From Oceanospirillum sediminis (GTDB taxonomy: Bacteria; Pseudomonadota; Gammaproteobacteria; Pseudomonadales; Halomonadaceae), in NCBI RefSeq assembly GCF_014164585.1, contig NZ_JACJFM010000009.1, positions 62,001-126,000 of the forward strand: a stretch of 64,000 bases of DNA, read 5' to 3'. Shown here piece by piece: positions 35,675 through 45,370 of the stretch. Each line of letters opens with the position of its first letter. Within the stretch, counting starts at the first letter, position 1. A model generated the notes under the pieces. That model was not told the DNA's origin. It searched no databases and worked only from the letters and a program-made list of their open reading frames with translations. The translations under genes and the position numbers were made by a program.

Positions 35675-36559
35675 TTATCGGGTACCGGAGCGGGTTAATA
35701 AAATAGCAGCAATCAACACGAAAACCCCACCGACGATAGTCATAACTGACAACTCTTCCCCGATCAGAGACACCGCAATCAGAATCGCGACCACAGGTTC
35801 CAGAGTTGATAATGTTGATGCACTGGAAGCACCAATCAATGGAGAACCACTGATAAAGGTAGCAATAGGAGCAATAGTAGCAAAAATTGCCAGCCCCAAA
35901 GCGGCTATCCAGCCTTCGCTGCTTTGCGGCAGAGTGGCTCCTTGAAACAGGCTGGCACAGGAAAAGGTAATAACACCAGCCAACAGGATTACCCAGGATG
36001 AAGCGATCGGATTTTCCGGTTTAGCCGTATGTGAACCATAGATAATGGCAGAGCCATAGCTAAGTGCGGCAAACAGTGCCCACAGAATACCTTGCAGATC
36101 CCCTTCCAGGTTAATACCCGTTGCCAGCACTACACCAGTAATTGCCAATAACATACTGACGATATGGGTTCTGGTAGCAGACTCTCTGAGCACCAGGATC
36201 GAATACAGGGTGACAAATGCCGGAAATGAAAACATCAGGATCACCGCCAGACTGATCGATGTTGAGTGACTGGCGCTGTAATACCCCAGGGCAGCACCGG
36301 CGTAGCCAACACCTATCAGGCTGCTTTGCATAAAAATTCTGGGCCTGGGCAGGGCGATACCTTTAGCTTTTAACCAGAGCAGAAGTACGCAGGCAGCCAG
36401 TGTAAAGCGTGCCAGTAATAATCCAATAGGGCTGGCCCCGTCGTTATAAGCGAAATATGCAAAGAAAGGCTGCAGGCCGAAACAGATCGCTGAGATCAGC
36501 ACCAGCAGATAGCCCCTGACAAAATCCTGCCGTTGTGCCACAGATGAGATTGACGTCAT
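35675..36559 (-). CDS. EamA/DMT-family exporter
   Basis: This inner-membrane carrier has 294 residues and two EamA repeats (about 12-145 and 155-290), ten helices in all. The first repeat starts GYLLVLISAICFGLQPFFAYFAYNDG. The second contains LEGDLQGILWALFAALSYGSAIIYGS and ends TLEPVVAILIAVSLIGEELSVMTIVGGVFVLIA, the usual glycine-rich last helix. DMT exporters handle metabolites such as amino acids. The substrate is not predictable here. The gene is monocistronic and convergent with the GNAT gene. Confidence 0.9.
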   Translation of the reverse strand: MTSISSVAQRQDFVRGYLLVLISAICFGLQPFFAYFAYNDGASPIGLLLARFTLAACVLLLWLKAKGIALPRPRIFMQSSLIGVGYAGAALGYYSASHSTSISLAVILMFSFPAFVTLYSILVLRESATRTHIVSMLLAITGVVLATGINLEGDLQGILWALFAALSYGSAIIYGSHTAKPENPIASSWVILLAGVITFSCASLFQGATLPQSSEGWIAALGLAIFATIAPIATFISGSPLIGASSASTLSTLEPVVAILIAVSLIGEELSVMTIVGGVFVLIAAILLTRSGTR

Positions 36560-36941
36560 AACTGCCTCTGAGATAAAAGGTCCGAAAGTGTTTTCTCTGG
36601 TCGGAATAATGGTTAGAAAACCGGTGTCTACTACCTGTTAAAGCGCAATAACCGTATTTAAGCTTCTGAAAGAAGTGTCTCCGCTAAAGGTGTTGTACAC
36701 TCCGCCAGTTAGCGAGGAGGAGAGAAAACGGCTTCAGGTATATGAAAATAGTGGCCGGAGAGGAGAGACACAATAGCTGATATCCGGGATGTCGTATCCA
36801 GTCAGCTAAGGGTCTTTTTTGAAACATATGCCTGATTAGCCAGCGAAAAAAACGGCATACTCTGAGGTAAAGGTATGCCGGGGTTTCATCTGAGCTGAGT
36901 CACAAGACATAGAAACTCAGGGTATGATTTGTCTTGTTGCT
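36560..36941. other. 382-bp intergenic region
   Basis: The region holds the terminator of the diguanylate cyclase gene at its right side (36846-36880) and the promoter zone of the EamA gene. Nothing else was recognised. Confidence 0.5.
36846..36880 (-). terminator. Intrinsic terminator of diguanylate cyclase gene
   Basis: The stem CGGCATAC / GTATGCCG has a 12-base loop and is followed on the minus strand by seven T. Confidence 0.75.
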
Positions 36942-38525
36942 TCAGGCGGCGCAGGACTCAGTGATAACCTGCACGACCTGATTTCTGCCCTGATGTTTCG
37001 CCTGATATAAAGCCTGATCAGCCTGTTTAATGGTCTGGCTAATTTTACCCTGCCCTGACTCCCAGAGAGCAACACCACATGAAACCGTCAGACCTGATTG
37101 AATGGCTTCAAAGTGGCGATGCTCAATGTGTGTACGAATGCGCTCAGCAAGACCGGTTGCTGCCGATAGCCCGGTATCGGGCAACAGAATCAGAAACTCT
37201 TCTCCACCACTGCGGCAGATAAAATCTTCATTTCGAGAGCAATCGCGCATGACATCTGCGACGGTACGAATCACAATATCTCCTGCATCATGCCCCCAGG
37301 TATCATTCACCCGTTTGAAGTGATCAATATCCAGCGCAATAACCGAAAGACAACCGCTGTTGATCTGACAACGATTAATAATTTTATGCATTCCCCGACG
37401 GTTATATAGCCGGGTCAGAGGATCGGTCAGAGAGTCCAGATGCAGCTGGCTGATTTTTTCCTGCATCAGACTGATCCCTTCAGATAATCCCCGTTTTAGC
37501 TGAGCCGCTTCAAAGTACCAACAAGGAATACGGGATATACCCGTTTCTGCATCAGGTGTATCCATATGCTTCGCACTGTTCGCTAACTGCCACAGAGGAC
37601 GGGAAATCACACGGGCCAGTAGCCAGATCATAAAGAAGGTTGCTATAGCGCAGGGAATGGTGTATTGAGCAACGGCTTCCATACGTTCAGACAGAATATT
37701 CAGCACCTCTTTTTCCGGACGCTGAGCAACAATTCCCCAGCCTGTAGCAGGTACAGGAGCAAACCCTGCCAGCATACTGACGCCTTTTGAGTTAGTCAGC
37801 AAAAGAGAACCATTTTGTCCGGCTATGACGGCTTCGATAGCTGGATTGTTCGTTACTTCTTCGCCAATTCGCTCTGGATCATGGTGGTGTAACAGACGTT
37901 TTTTCTGATCAACCACATAAAGATAAGAACCATCTTTATAGTCATGATCCCCAAGAAGGTGCTGCAGATTATTATTCTGGTTCAGGTAAACATCTCCGCC
38001 TATAAAGCCAAGATAATTCCCCTGATCTGAAATAATCGGGTAAGAAATACGGATAAAAAAGTGCCCCTGGGGCGATAAAACAGGCGCGCTGACATCAGGA
38101 GCAGTCCTATGCGAACTACTGCTGTCGCGGTTAATCACACCCGCGATATGACCAGATGAGATATCAGAATATGCCGCCACAATCTGGTTATTGCGATCAA
38201 CAATAATCACAGAGTCAAAACTCAGATCCTGGCGGACAACACGATACGCTTCATCTTTTAACCAGTTCAGGTTATTAAAATGATCTTTAGCTTTATAAGC
38301 GCTGAATTGTAATTGATGCTGGGCATTCTGCAGAAAACGCTCAATATTAGCTGATAGCTTTGAGCTATAGACTCTGTTGGCTTCCAGAGTATTATCCAGC
38401 AGTAGCTGTTTTTGCACCTGGTAACTGGCAATAAAAGTATTCAGAAGCGTTACAGCAACGCCAAAAAGCGCAAGAATCAGAATAAGCCGCCTTAGGTTCA
38501 GTTGCAGCAGAGAAGAAACTGACAT
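36942..38525 (-). CDS. Membrane diguanylate cyclase with dCACHE-like sensor
   Basis: This protein has 527 residues. A first helix (about 12-32) is followed by a periplasmic sensor of about 250 residues (DSVIIVDRNNQIVAAYSD, FFIRISYPIISDQGNYLGFIGGDVYL), typical of dCACHE. A second helix lies near 290-310 with a short juxtamembrane segment. The GGDEF domain runs about 365-520. The active site is GGEEF, metal/substrate residues are in IALDIDHFKRVNDTWGHDAGD, and an I-site RNED lies five residues before GGEEF. It should therefore make c-di-GMP with feedback inhibition. The ligand of the sensor is unknown. Confidence 0.93.
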   Translation of the reverse strand: MSVSSLLQLNLRRLILILALFGVAVTLLNTFIASYQVQKQLLLDNTLEANRVYSSKLSANIERFLQNAQHQLQFSAYKAKDHFNNLNWLKDEAYRVVRQDLSFDSVIIVDRNNQIVAAYSDISSGHIAGVINRDSSSSHRTAPDVSAPVLSPQGHFFIRISYPIISDQGNYLGFIGGDVYLNQNNNLQHLLGDHDYKDGSYLYVVDQKKRLLHHHDPERIGEEVTNNPAIEAVIAGQNGSLLLTNSKGVSMLAGFAPVPATGWGIVAQRPEKEVLNILSERMEAVAQYTIPCAIATFFMIWLLARVISRPLWQLANSAKHMDTPDAETGISRIPCWYFEAAQLKRGLSEGISLMQEKISQLHLDSLTDPLTRLYNRRGMHKIINRCQINSGCLSVIALDIDHFKRVNDTWGHDAGDIVIRTVADVMRDCSRNEDFICRSGGEEFLILLPDTGLSAATGLAERIRTHIEHRHFEAIQSGLTVSCGVALWESGQGKISQTIKQADQALYQAKHQGRNQVVQVITESCAA

Positions 38526-38803
38526 GTGGGAGTGATCCTTTCATAAAGCACCAGGCAGGGAAATATTCATCCATATGAAACCGCCTGAATTACAAAATGT
38601 ATCCGATAGATTACTCTATTTTACATAACTAATAAGGGATTATCTCTCTGTATGCCCGGAGAAAGTGCATACAGATCAATAGATTGGTTGTTTCTGGGCA
38701 ATTGGAAGGTTTTTATTCTGTATGCTTGATTATGCATTGATCTGAAACACTGGGTCAGATGAGAGCCAGTATCTCAGGTGAATACCTGGTCGCATTTAAC
38801 CAA
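38526..38803. other. Intergenic region between DGC and GlxA-type regulator
   Basis: This is a 278-bp region in which I see no gene or clear repeat. It includes the promoter zone of the diguanylate cyclase gene. Confidence 0.5.
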
Positions 38804-39862
38804 TTAACTTTCCTGGCTACGGTGTTTTTGTCTGGCCTGACTGGGTGAAATACCAAAGAAGTCCTTAAAACAGTGGCTGAAATGCGTCGAACTCAAAAAG
38901 CCACAGGAAACAGCAATATTAGCGATAGATTCATTACTTTGCAGCAATAACCGACGAGCCTGAGTAATGCGCAGTTCAAGGTAATAACGGGATGGTGTCG
39001 TCTCCAGGTGGGTCTGGAAAAGGCGTTCGACACGCCTGCGCGAGGCATTAACACATCCGGCCAGCTCATCAATGCTGAGCGGCTCTTCGATATTAGAGTT
39101 CATCAGCTGCAACAGCTCTCTTAACAGATCCGGCAGATTCGGATTGTCACGGGTCTGAGTAATCTGGTTATTTTCACTGTCATTATTTTTATCACAACTG
39201 AGAATTTCACGGATGGCACGTACAGTGTCTTTGCCATACAGGCCTTCAATCAGTGACAGCATCATTTCCAGCGCACTGCTGGGACCGGCACTGGTAAAAC
39301 GCTGGTTATCCGCAATCCAGGTCTGATCAGACAAAATAGCATCCGGAAAGTGTTCCTGCATATACGCATGATTATCCGGGTGCAGGGCACAATGTCGACG
39401 ATCCAGTAACTGAGCATGGGCCAGGGCTATAGCACCATTCCACAACCCTCCCAGTGTCAGCTTATATCTTGCTGCACTTTTCAATGCACTGTTCAGTGCC
39501 GGGTTCTGGTTGATATCACAGCGAAATCCACCACAAACAAGCAGTATATCTAAACCGTTATCGCCCTCCAGGGTGATATGAGGCAAAGTGTCATTAACAG
39601 AAATATCAATACCAAGATCGCTGCGCACAGTACTCTGATCAATGCCATAAGTGCTGAAAGAAAACAAAGGCGTCGTATTCACCAGGTTTGCTGTCACAAT
39701 TGCATCTACCGCGGCTGTAAACGCCATCATGGAAAAGTGTTCCTGAAGTATAAAGCCTACCCGTATAGGTCTTGTGCCTACCTGTTTCCCATCAGGTAAA
39801 AATGGACTGTTAGTATCGCGCATAGAAGTACTGAAGGTGCGTTTTGTCTGTGATTCAGTCAT
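38804..39862 (-). CDS. GlxA-family AraC-type regulator (second copy type)
   Basis: This protein has 352 residues. A DJ-1/PfpI-like domain covers about 32-205. The AraC helix-turn-helix follows at about 240-345 (IDELAGCVNASRRRVERLF, SIANIAVSCGFLSSTHFSHCFKDFFGISP). The nucleophile-elbow Cys of DJ-1 proteins is Trp here (GGLWNGAIALAHAQLLD), whereas the GbdR at 11.7 kb keeps GGICTGA. The family includes regulators of choline, carnitine and arginine use. The effector cannot be told from sequence; a quaternary amine is plausible given the betaine genes in the window. It is not adjacent to an obvious target operon. Confidence 0.85.
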   Translation of the reverse strand: MTESQTKRTFSTSMRDTNSPFLPDGKQVGTRPIRVGFILQEHFSMMAFTAAVDAIVTANLVNTTPLFSFSTYGIDQSTVRSDLGIDISVNDTLPHITLEGDNGLDILLVCGGFRCDINQNPALNSALKSAARYKLTLGGLWNGAIALAHAQLLDRRHCALHPDNHAYMQEHFPDAILSDQTWIADNQRFTSAGPSSALEMMLSLIEGLYGKDTVRAIREILSCDKNNDSENNQITQTRDNPNLPDLLRELLQLMNSNIEEPLSIDELAGCVNASRRRVERLFQTHLETTPSRYYLELRITQARRLLLQSNESIANIAVSCGFLSSTHFSHCFKDFFGISPSQARQKHRSQES

Positions 39863-40169
39863 TGATCTGGTTTCTTATTATCATTACTGCAAACAAGTGC
39901 AGTGAATCGGTATAAAAGCGGCCCTGCATATTGCTTTTGTGCTCTTAAGACAGAGCATTGTAGCAACTTCTGTTTATTCAGACACGACTTTGGCAAAGTC
40001 CTTTGTATCCGTCAGAAGGTTTGTCAGAATAAAAGTAGCATTGGTGGTATGGTTTACAATACTTCTGGCTAATATCATTCAGAAACGGAGTACTTTTGCT
40101 CAGGTATATAGCCCATTTAAAAAACGCCCCGTCTATGAATAATGGCACATCATAAAAATCTGCATCAGG
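39863..40169. other. Intergenic region upstream of the second GlxA-type regulator
   Basis: This is a 307-bp region. I see no gene, terminator or repeat that I can support. It should contain the regulator's promoter and the 3' end of the recQ transcript. Confidence 0.45.
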
Positions 40170-42107
40170 TTATACTGGATTCAATGACGCTATTTTATCT
40201 CTGATTTGTTGGTAGCCCTGTTGTTCACAACTGGCAAAACCAGGAAGCTGACTGACTTTATTTCTACTGAAAACGGGAATCCGGATACCTGCCAGAAAGC
40301 GACAACAGGTTTCCTGACTCATTTGTTGGCCTGTTTTACTCTTCATCGTGGTAATGAAATTATTCAGGTCATTCCGCAGTTGATCATCCGATGGCCAGGG
40401 CGGGTGTTCTGTTCTGCTCAGATGAGCGACCTGTCCCCGACAAACCGAACAGTGGCCACATTGTTCTGGTGACTGTGAATCATCAAAATAGCGTGCCAGA
40501 TTATGGCTTAAGCAGCGATCCAGCTGAAAAAAACGAATCAGGGTCGCTATACGGCTGATCTCCTTTTTTTCCTTATCTGCAAAGTAGTGATGCAACCGAC
40601 CGGACAAGTCAGACTCCTGTAGCCTGGTATCATCTACTCTGAACACTTCTGTCATTTTTGTTGCAGACAGCTCAATCATCTGTTTCTCTTGCAGATACTC
40701 CAGCGCCGCAATAATCCTGCTCCGCTCAGAGCCTGATTGATGAGTAATCCGATCAAAATCGGGTTGACCCCAGATTTTTTTCATCAGGGTAAGTTCAAAT
40801 ATTGTTGCCAGAAAGCTCTGACGCTCGCCACTAAACTGCGCCAGAATCTGCTGAGGCTCAAGCAGGAATTTATATTTGAACTCTGCGAAATAGGTGTACA
40901 TCGACTGCAGTATTCCCATGAGCTCCAGTTGTACCAACAGGGTTTTCAAAGGCAACTGACGTATATTGGTTTCATTCGACAGGCTCAATAACTGCAATTC
41001 CCACTGCCCCTGGTGGCTATCCTGGCGAATATTCTGCAGAACGGCTTCGATACTGTCCTGTTCCGGTGTATCGCCATAGACAAAATTCTCTAATACAGGA
41101 ATACCATCCAGACTGGCCAGCGTTATGCAATCCGATGCGGCTCCATCCCGACCTGCGCGACCAATTTCCTGGCTGTAGTTTTCTATGGATTTAGGCAGGT
41201 CATAATGAATAACATAACGAATATCTGCTTTGTCTATGCCCATGCCGAAGGCGATAGTCGCGACCACCACCTGGATATGGCCTGACATAAAGTCCGACTG
41301 GATCTGCTGGCGATGTTCATCTTTCAGGCCAGCGTGATAAGCCTGAGCCTGAATATTATTCTTATTCAGAAAGTCAGCCACCTGCTCAGCACTGTGCTGA
41401 AGGGTGACGTAAACAATACCGGCTCCGGATCTGTTGTGCAGACTCTGCAACAGTTGCTGTTGTTTATCTCCGGATACCGGCAGTACCGTCAGATCCAGGT
41501 TATTGCGGTAAAAGCCAGTCTGGACAATATGTTGCGGCTCAATAGCAAACTTTTGTGCCATGTCCCGCTTTACCTGTCTGGTGGCGGTAGCCGTTAACAG
41601 CAAAGCCAGAGGGATATTCAGTTGCTGGCGGTATGCAGGCAGCTTCAGATAGTCCGGTCTGAAGTTATGCCCCCACTCCGATATACAGTGAGCCTCATCA
41701 ACCACCAGCATGGATACAGGAACAGACTCAATAAACTGTCGGAAACGTTCGTTTTTGAATCGCTCAACCGATACCATCAGGATTTTAATCTGTCCGGATC
41801 GTATCCGCGTCATCACTTCCTGGTTCTGTTGTGGTGTCAGAGTGGAATCAATACTGGCAGCAGGAATATTTTTCTGTTGCAGAAAGTCCAGCTGGTCTTT
41901 CATCAGCGCAAGCAGAGGAGAAACGACCAGGGTCAGGTGGGGTAACTTAAGCGCGGTAACCTGATAACACAGTGACTTACCTGAACCTGTCGGAAAGATC
42001 GCCAGAGAAGAGTGACCCTGTAATAGCTGACCGACTGTTTGTTCCTGGCCGGGGCGAAAAGCATTAAAGCCAAACGTCTGTTTGAGGAGGTTATTCAGGT
42101 CACTCAT
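40170..42107 (-). CDS. recQ: RecQ-family ATP-dependent DNA helicase
   Basis: This 3'-5' helicase has 645 residues. Motif I is FPTGSGKSLCYQ, motif II is VVDEAHCISEWGHNFRPDY, motif III is LLTATAT, and the C-terminal helicase lobe contains GIDKADIRYVIHYDLPKS and YSQEIGRAGRDG. The RQC zinc site is visible late in the protein (CLSHNLARYFDDSQSPEQCGHCSVCRG). An HRDC domain is not recognised in the last 80 residues, so it may be the shorter RecQ paralog type rather than the E. coli RecQ. Roles would be recombination and fork repair. The start ATG at 42107 follows no strong ribosome site. Confidence 0.88.
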   Translation of the reverse strand: MSDLNNLLKQTFGFNAFRPGQEQTVGQLLQGHSSLAIFPTGSGKSLCYQVTALKLPHLTLVVSPLLALMKDQLDFLQQKNIPAASIDSTLTPQQNQEVMTRIRSGQIKILMVSVERFKNERFRQFIESVPVSMLVVDEAHCISEWGHNFRPDYLKLPAYRQQLNIPLALLLTATATRQVKRDMAQKFAIEPQHIVQTGFYRNNLDLTVLPVSGDKQQQLLQSLHNRSGAGIVYVTLQHSAEQVADFLNKNNIQAQAYHAGLKDEHRQQIQSDFMSGHIQVVVATIAFGMGIDKADIRYVIHYDLPKSIENYSQEIGRAGRDGAASDCITLASLDGIPVLENFVYGDTPEQDSIEAVLQNIRQDSHQGQWELQLLSLSNETNIRQLPLKTLLVQLELMGILQSMYTYFAEFKYKFLLEPQQILAQFSGERQSFLATIFELTLMKKIWGQPDFDRITHQSGSERSRIIAALEYLQEKQMIELSATKMTEVFRVDDTRLQESDLSGRLHHYFADKEKKEISRIATLIRFFQLDRCLSHNLARYFDDSQSPEQCGHCSVCRGQVAHLSRTEHPPWPSDDQLRNDLNNFITTMKSKTGQQMSQETCCRFLAGIRIPVFSRNKVSQLPGFASCEQQGYQQIRDKIASLNPV

Positions 42108-42296
42108 AAATCTTCAGCCATTGTTAATTAATCCACCCGATAACCATATTGCTCAGGCAATAACGGAACCTGTTATCGAAATAGCCATACAGCCTGTGAT
42201 AAAACAGGGTTGAGACTGTTCACTGCCTGTATTCTTCAACCGTACTGGCTGAAGGATACAGTCGCTTTTTACAGAGACACTTTAATCAGGTAATGA

Positions 42297-42863
42297 TTAA
42301 ACCCGGCCAGTGAACTTACGCTCTTCTACATTTATTTTAATTCTGTCACCCGTAGAAATATGCTCAGGTACCTGAATAACCAGACCTGTACTTAATGTAG
42401 CCGGTTTGGTTCTAGAGGTCGCAGACTGACCTTTAATTGATGGATCTGTTTCTGTGATCTCAAGTTCGACCGTAGTGGGTAGCTCAATAGCAACTGCGGC
42501 ATCATTAACCAACAGAACCTGTAACCCCTGAATTTCTTCATTAATAAACAGAATTTCGTCCGCAATAGCATCTTTGTTAATGTTGTAAGAGCTGTAATCT
42601 TCGCTGTCCATAAAGACATATTCATCACCATCAATATACGACAGTGTGGATGGGCGACGGACCAGGTCTGCCAGCGTCAGCATATCGGAGTCTTTAAAAG
42701 ACTCATCCAGCTTGGCACCCGTTACCACATCATACATACGCATGCGATAGATGCTGCCACCTGCACGTCCCTGAGGAACAGAACGCTCAATATCCCGGAC
42801 AAAATACACACTACCGTTATATTCAACCGCAGCATTCTTTTTAATTTCACTCGCTTTTGGCAT
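42297..42863 (-). CDS. yeiP: Elongation factor P-like protein EfpL (YeiP)
   Basis: This EF-P paralog helps ribosomes stalled at proline-containing and some other sequences. It has 188 residues from the ATG at 42863 (GGGAAGGG just upstream); the frame to 42923 has no support. The three EF-P domains are visible: KOW-like ([25 protein letters not shown]), OB ([26 protein letters not shown]) and C-terminal OB ([37 protein letters not shown]). The loop that carries Lys34 in EF-P reads [13 protein letters not shown] here, with Arg at the tip as in YeiP, so the beta-lysylation route is not used. Confidence 0.93.
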   Translation of the reverse strand: MPKASEIKKNAAVEYNGSVYFVRDIERSVPQGRAGGSIYRMRMYDVVTGAKLDESFKDSDMLTLADLVRRPSTLSYIDGDEYVFMDSEDYSSYNINKDAIADEILFINEEIQGLQVLLVNDAAVAIELPTTVELEITETDPSIKGQSATSRTKPATLSTGLVIQVPEHISTGDRIKINVEERKFTGRV

Positions 42864-43147
42864 AACCCTTCCCTCAGATGTTTCAGAAACAGGGAAGAGT
42901 ACTATAAACAAACAGCTAATCAAGTATTCCCCATCGAATCACACCATCAGTGCCGAGTTCGATAGCAAAGAACATTCAACCCCCATTCATAACAAAGAGC
43001 CTGTTCTGCGGGGACTCAGAGCCCCCATATTGCTGACTGACATAATCGTGCTGGAGATACGGTGCGAAGAATAGAAACCCGATCTTGCGAGAAAAATACA
43101 AATGCGCATAATGGCCACATATTTAATTCTGACGTTATTGCCATCTT

Positions 43148-43831
43148 ATGCGCCTTGATAAGTTTCTGTGTAAAAGTACCGATCTGTCCCGTAGCGAAGC
43201 CACCCATCAGATAATGCTGGGGCTGGTCTCTGTTAACGGTAAACCGGCAACAAACCCTTCTGTTCAGGTGCATGAAAACAACCTGGTCACACTGAAGGAA
43301 CAACGTCTTATTGCCCGGCCATCCCGCTATATTATGCTGCATAAACCACCAGGCACTATCTGCTCCAATATCGATGAAGCCTATCCCTCTCTGTTTAACT
43401 ACCTGGATATTGAGCGTGCAGAACATATGCATGTTGCAGGACGCCTTGATGCAGACACAACAGGTCTGGTGCTGATCACAGATGATGGCCGCTGGTCATT
43501 TAATATCATCAGACCAGACATGCAGTGTGAAAAAGTGTACCGGGTCGGGTTAAGGGACTCTATTACTGCCGATGCAGTTTCCCAGTTTCATCAGGGTATT
43601 CAATTGCAGGGAGAAAAGTCCCTGACACGTCCTGCCAGACTGGAAATACTTGATGACAAAGAAGTGCTGCTGACGATCACCGAGGGCAAGTATCATCAGG
43701 TAAAACGTATGTTTGCAGCCATTGGCAACCGGGTTGTTTCTCTGCATCGGCAGCAAATCGGCCCTGTTTGCCTGGACCAGGACGTTGGAGACTGGCGCCA
43801 TCTGACTCAGGATGAGATCAATTACTTCTGA
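43148..43831 (+). CDS. rsuA: 16S rRNA pseudouridine(516) synthase
   Basis: This 16S rRNA pseudouridine synthase has 227 residues. An S4 domain (MRLDKFLCKSTDLSRSEATHQIMLGLVSVNGKPA) is followed by the catalytic domain, with Asp in AGRLDADTTGLVLITDDG. The sequence LHKPPGTICSN and the KYHQVKRMFAAIGNRVVSLHRQQIG block match RsuA/RluE types; the S4 domain and overall length favour RsuA. The gene is divergent from yeiP and followed by an intrinsic terminator. No strong ribosome site precedes the ATG. Confidence 0.9.
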   Translation: MRLDKFLCKSTDLSRSEATHQIMLGLVSVNGKPATNPSVQVHENNLVTLKEQRLIARPSRYIMLHKPPGTICSNIDEAYPSLFNYLDIERAEHMHVAGRLDADTTGLVLITDDGRWSFNIIRPDMQCEKVYRVGLRDSITADAVSQFHQGIQLQGEKSLTRPARLEILDDKEVLLTITEGKYHQVKRMFAAIGNRVVSLHRQQIGPVCLDQDVGDWRHLTQDEINYF

Positions 43832-43912
43832 GAAGTACTCACCCTGCTAACTGAACTCAGGCAAAATAAGATCTCAGAACTATACTGAAAGACGATTTAT
43901 AATACGGAGCCA

Positions 43913-43936
43913 GTCTGTTAAAAACAGACCGTTTTT
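43913..43936 (+). terminator. Intrinsic terminator of rsuA
   Basis: The 7-bp stem GTCTGTT / AACAGAC with loop AAA is followed by CGTTTTT. Confidence 0.75.
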
Positions 43937-44032
43937 CCAGGAAATTAATGCCTGCATACGTCATCCAGATCTCAGGAAAAGCATGACATTGCCCTCTGGC
44001 AAATAATGCAGCCCGGCTACAAGGATATAACA

Positions 44033-44608
44033 ATGAAAAAACTGCTTACTGCACTGTGTCTTACCAGTATCGCATCTTTCGCTCAGGCAGACTGGCAGCT
44101 CAATCTGTCTGATTCTGATTTTAATTTTGCTTCCATTAAGAAAAATAATGCTTACGAAACTCATACATTTAAAGAGTTTCGGGGGTCCGTTGATGGCTCA
44201 GGCAAAGCGGTTCTGACACTGAATCTGGCATCTGTAGCCACAGGGATCGATATCCGGGATCAGCGTATGAAGACAATGCTGTTTGATACCCAGAAATTCC
44301 CGGCGGCTGAATATCAGCTTCAGGTCAACGCAAAACAGCTGGATAGTATGAAGGCCGGTGAACGTCTGCAGCTTGAAGCAGATGGCAACCTGTCATTATT
44401 CGGTACAGATAAAAAACAAACTGCTGCTCTGAATATCTATAAGTTGTCAGATCAACGCCTTCTGGTCAGCACAGCGCATCCAATGGTGATTAATGCCTCT
44501 GATTACGGACTGGATAAAGGCGTTGAAGCTCTGAGAGAAATTGCAGGCTTACCTGTTATTTCACTGAGTGTTCCTGTGACCTTTAATCTGGTATTCGATA
44601 AGAAATAA
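44033..44608 (+). CDS. YceI-family periplasmic lipocalin-like protein
   Basis: This protein has 191 residues from the ATG at 44033 (AAGGAT upstream). The frame to 44006 would precede the signal peptide. The signal is MKKLLTALCLTSIASFAQA. The mature part is the YceI lipocalin-like barrel, with FNFASIKKNNAYETHTFKEFRGSVDGSG, ASVATGIDIRDQRMKTMLFDTQKFP and a C-terminal SLSVPVTFNLVFDKK. Family members bind isoprenoids or amphiphiles. No substrate evidence is seen. A CG-rich hairpin (44623-44650) ends the transcript. Confidence 0.9.
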   Translation: MKKLLTALCLTSIASFAQADWQLNLSDSDFNFASIKKNNAYETHTFKEFRGSVDGSGKAVLTLNLASVATGIDIRDQRMKTMLFDTQKFPAAEYQLQVNAKQLDSMKAGERLQLEADGNLSLFGTDKKQTAALNIYKLSDQRLLVSTAHPMVINASDYGLDKGVEALREIAGLPVISLSVPVTFNLVFDKK

Positions 44609-44622
44609 TATTTGTTGTAAAA

Positions 44623-44650
44623 CGCCGCATGGCCTGTAGTCCCTGCGGCG
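44623..44650 (+). terminator. Hairpin after YceI gene
   Basis: The arms CGCCGCA / TGCGGCG are separated by 14 bases and followed by GCTTATTTG. It is weakly T-rich, so termination is likely but not certain. Confidence 0.5.
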
Positions 44651-44723
44651 CGCTTATTTGAATACCCGTCTCTGTCAGATCATCTCTCAGCTTCAGTGCC
44701 TGCTTATCCACAATCAATGACTA

Positions 44724-45056
44724 TCAATCAATAGGCTCACGACATTCATAGATAATCGTCCATGGATTGTACAGGGTGACAGGAACCGCAGGTGACACTG
44801 ATGCAATCATATTCAAAAAAGAATACTCAATTGTTGCCGTATCCCACTGTTGCTGAGCACAGTTATATTTCAGGTTCATTGGCCGACTGAACTCTACTAC
44901 CCCATTAAGCCCCAGATGATGCCATTGCTCTCGCTCTGTGGTCTGCTCCATTTCCGGGCCATTAACAAACTTCATCGTGCTGCAGGCTGACAGCAATAAT
45001 GCCGAACTGACCACGACTACAACCGGAACCATTGACTTCCGAGACGTTATCGTCAT
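44724..45056 (-). CDS. Small lipoprotein, last gene of the PhoPQ operon
   Basis: This protein has 110 residues. The signal MTITSRKSMVPVVVVVSSALLLSAC ends at a lipobox. The mature protein has only two more Cys (KYNC, YEC) and no known domain, with segments WHHLGLNGVVEFSRPMNLKYNC and VPVTLYNPWTIIYEC. It overlaps the stop of the Bor-like gene by ATGA. Bor proteins and this one share the theme of small outer-membrane lipoproteins downstream of a PhoPQ-type system. I see no function for it. Confidence 0.75.
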   Translation of the reverse strand: MTITSRKSMVPVVVVVSSALLLSACSTMKFVNGPEMEQTTEREQWHHLGLNGVVEFSRPMNLKYNCAQQQWDTATIEYSFLNMIASVSPAVPVTLYNPWTIIYECREPID

Positions 45057-45370
45057 GACGGATCTCCTTCACACCAGACACGAGCTGTTCTGGGCTGATA
45101 GATACCCAGGGTAAAAATAGCCGCCATCACATTAGGGATTGTTGCTACAGATTGCATCTGGCGGACTTTTCTTCCCTGACAGATTTCACGTACATTCACC
45201 GAGTGCTCTCCTTTCAGCCCCCACCACCAGTAATCATAGGTCTTCTGAAAATCCGGAGTATTTCCCGCTTTATCCTGAGCATCTGTTCGCAGGGTTACCG
45301 ACGAACAGGCCCCCAACAGAATAGTCAGTATCAGTATCAGGGTTCCTTTGGTGTATTCTTTGCCTTTCAT
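45053..45370 (-). CDS. Bor/Iss-family lipoprotein
   Basis: This protein has 105 residues. The signal ends at the lipobox LLGACSS near residue 21. The domain has the Bor pattern: YWWWGLKGEHSVNVREICQ, then MQSVATIPNVMAAIFTLGIYQPRTARVWC, matching lambda Bor (TLGIYTPLEARVYC). Bor/Iss are outer-membrane lipoproteins, and the E. coli copy is PhoP-regulated from memory. Here it overlaps the sensor kinase stop by ATGA, so it is part of the same operon. Confidence 0.85.
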   Translation of the reverse strand: MKGKEYTKGTLILILTILLGACSSVTLRTDAQDKAGNTPDFQKTYDYWWWGLKGEHSVNVREICQGRKVRQMQSVATIPNVMAAIFTLGIYQPRTARVWCEGDPS

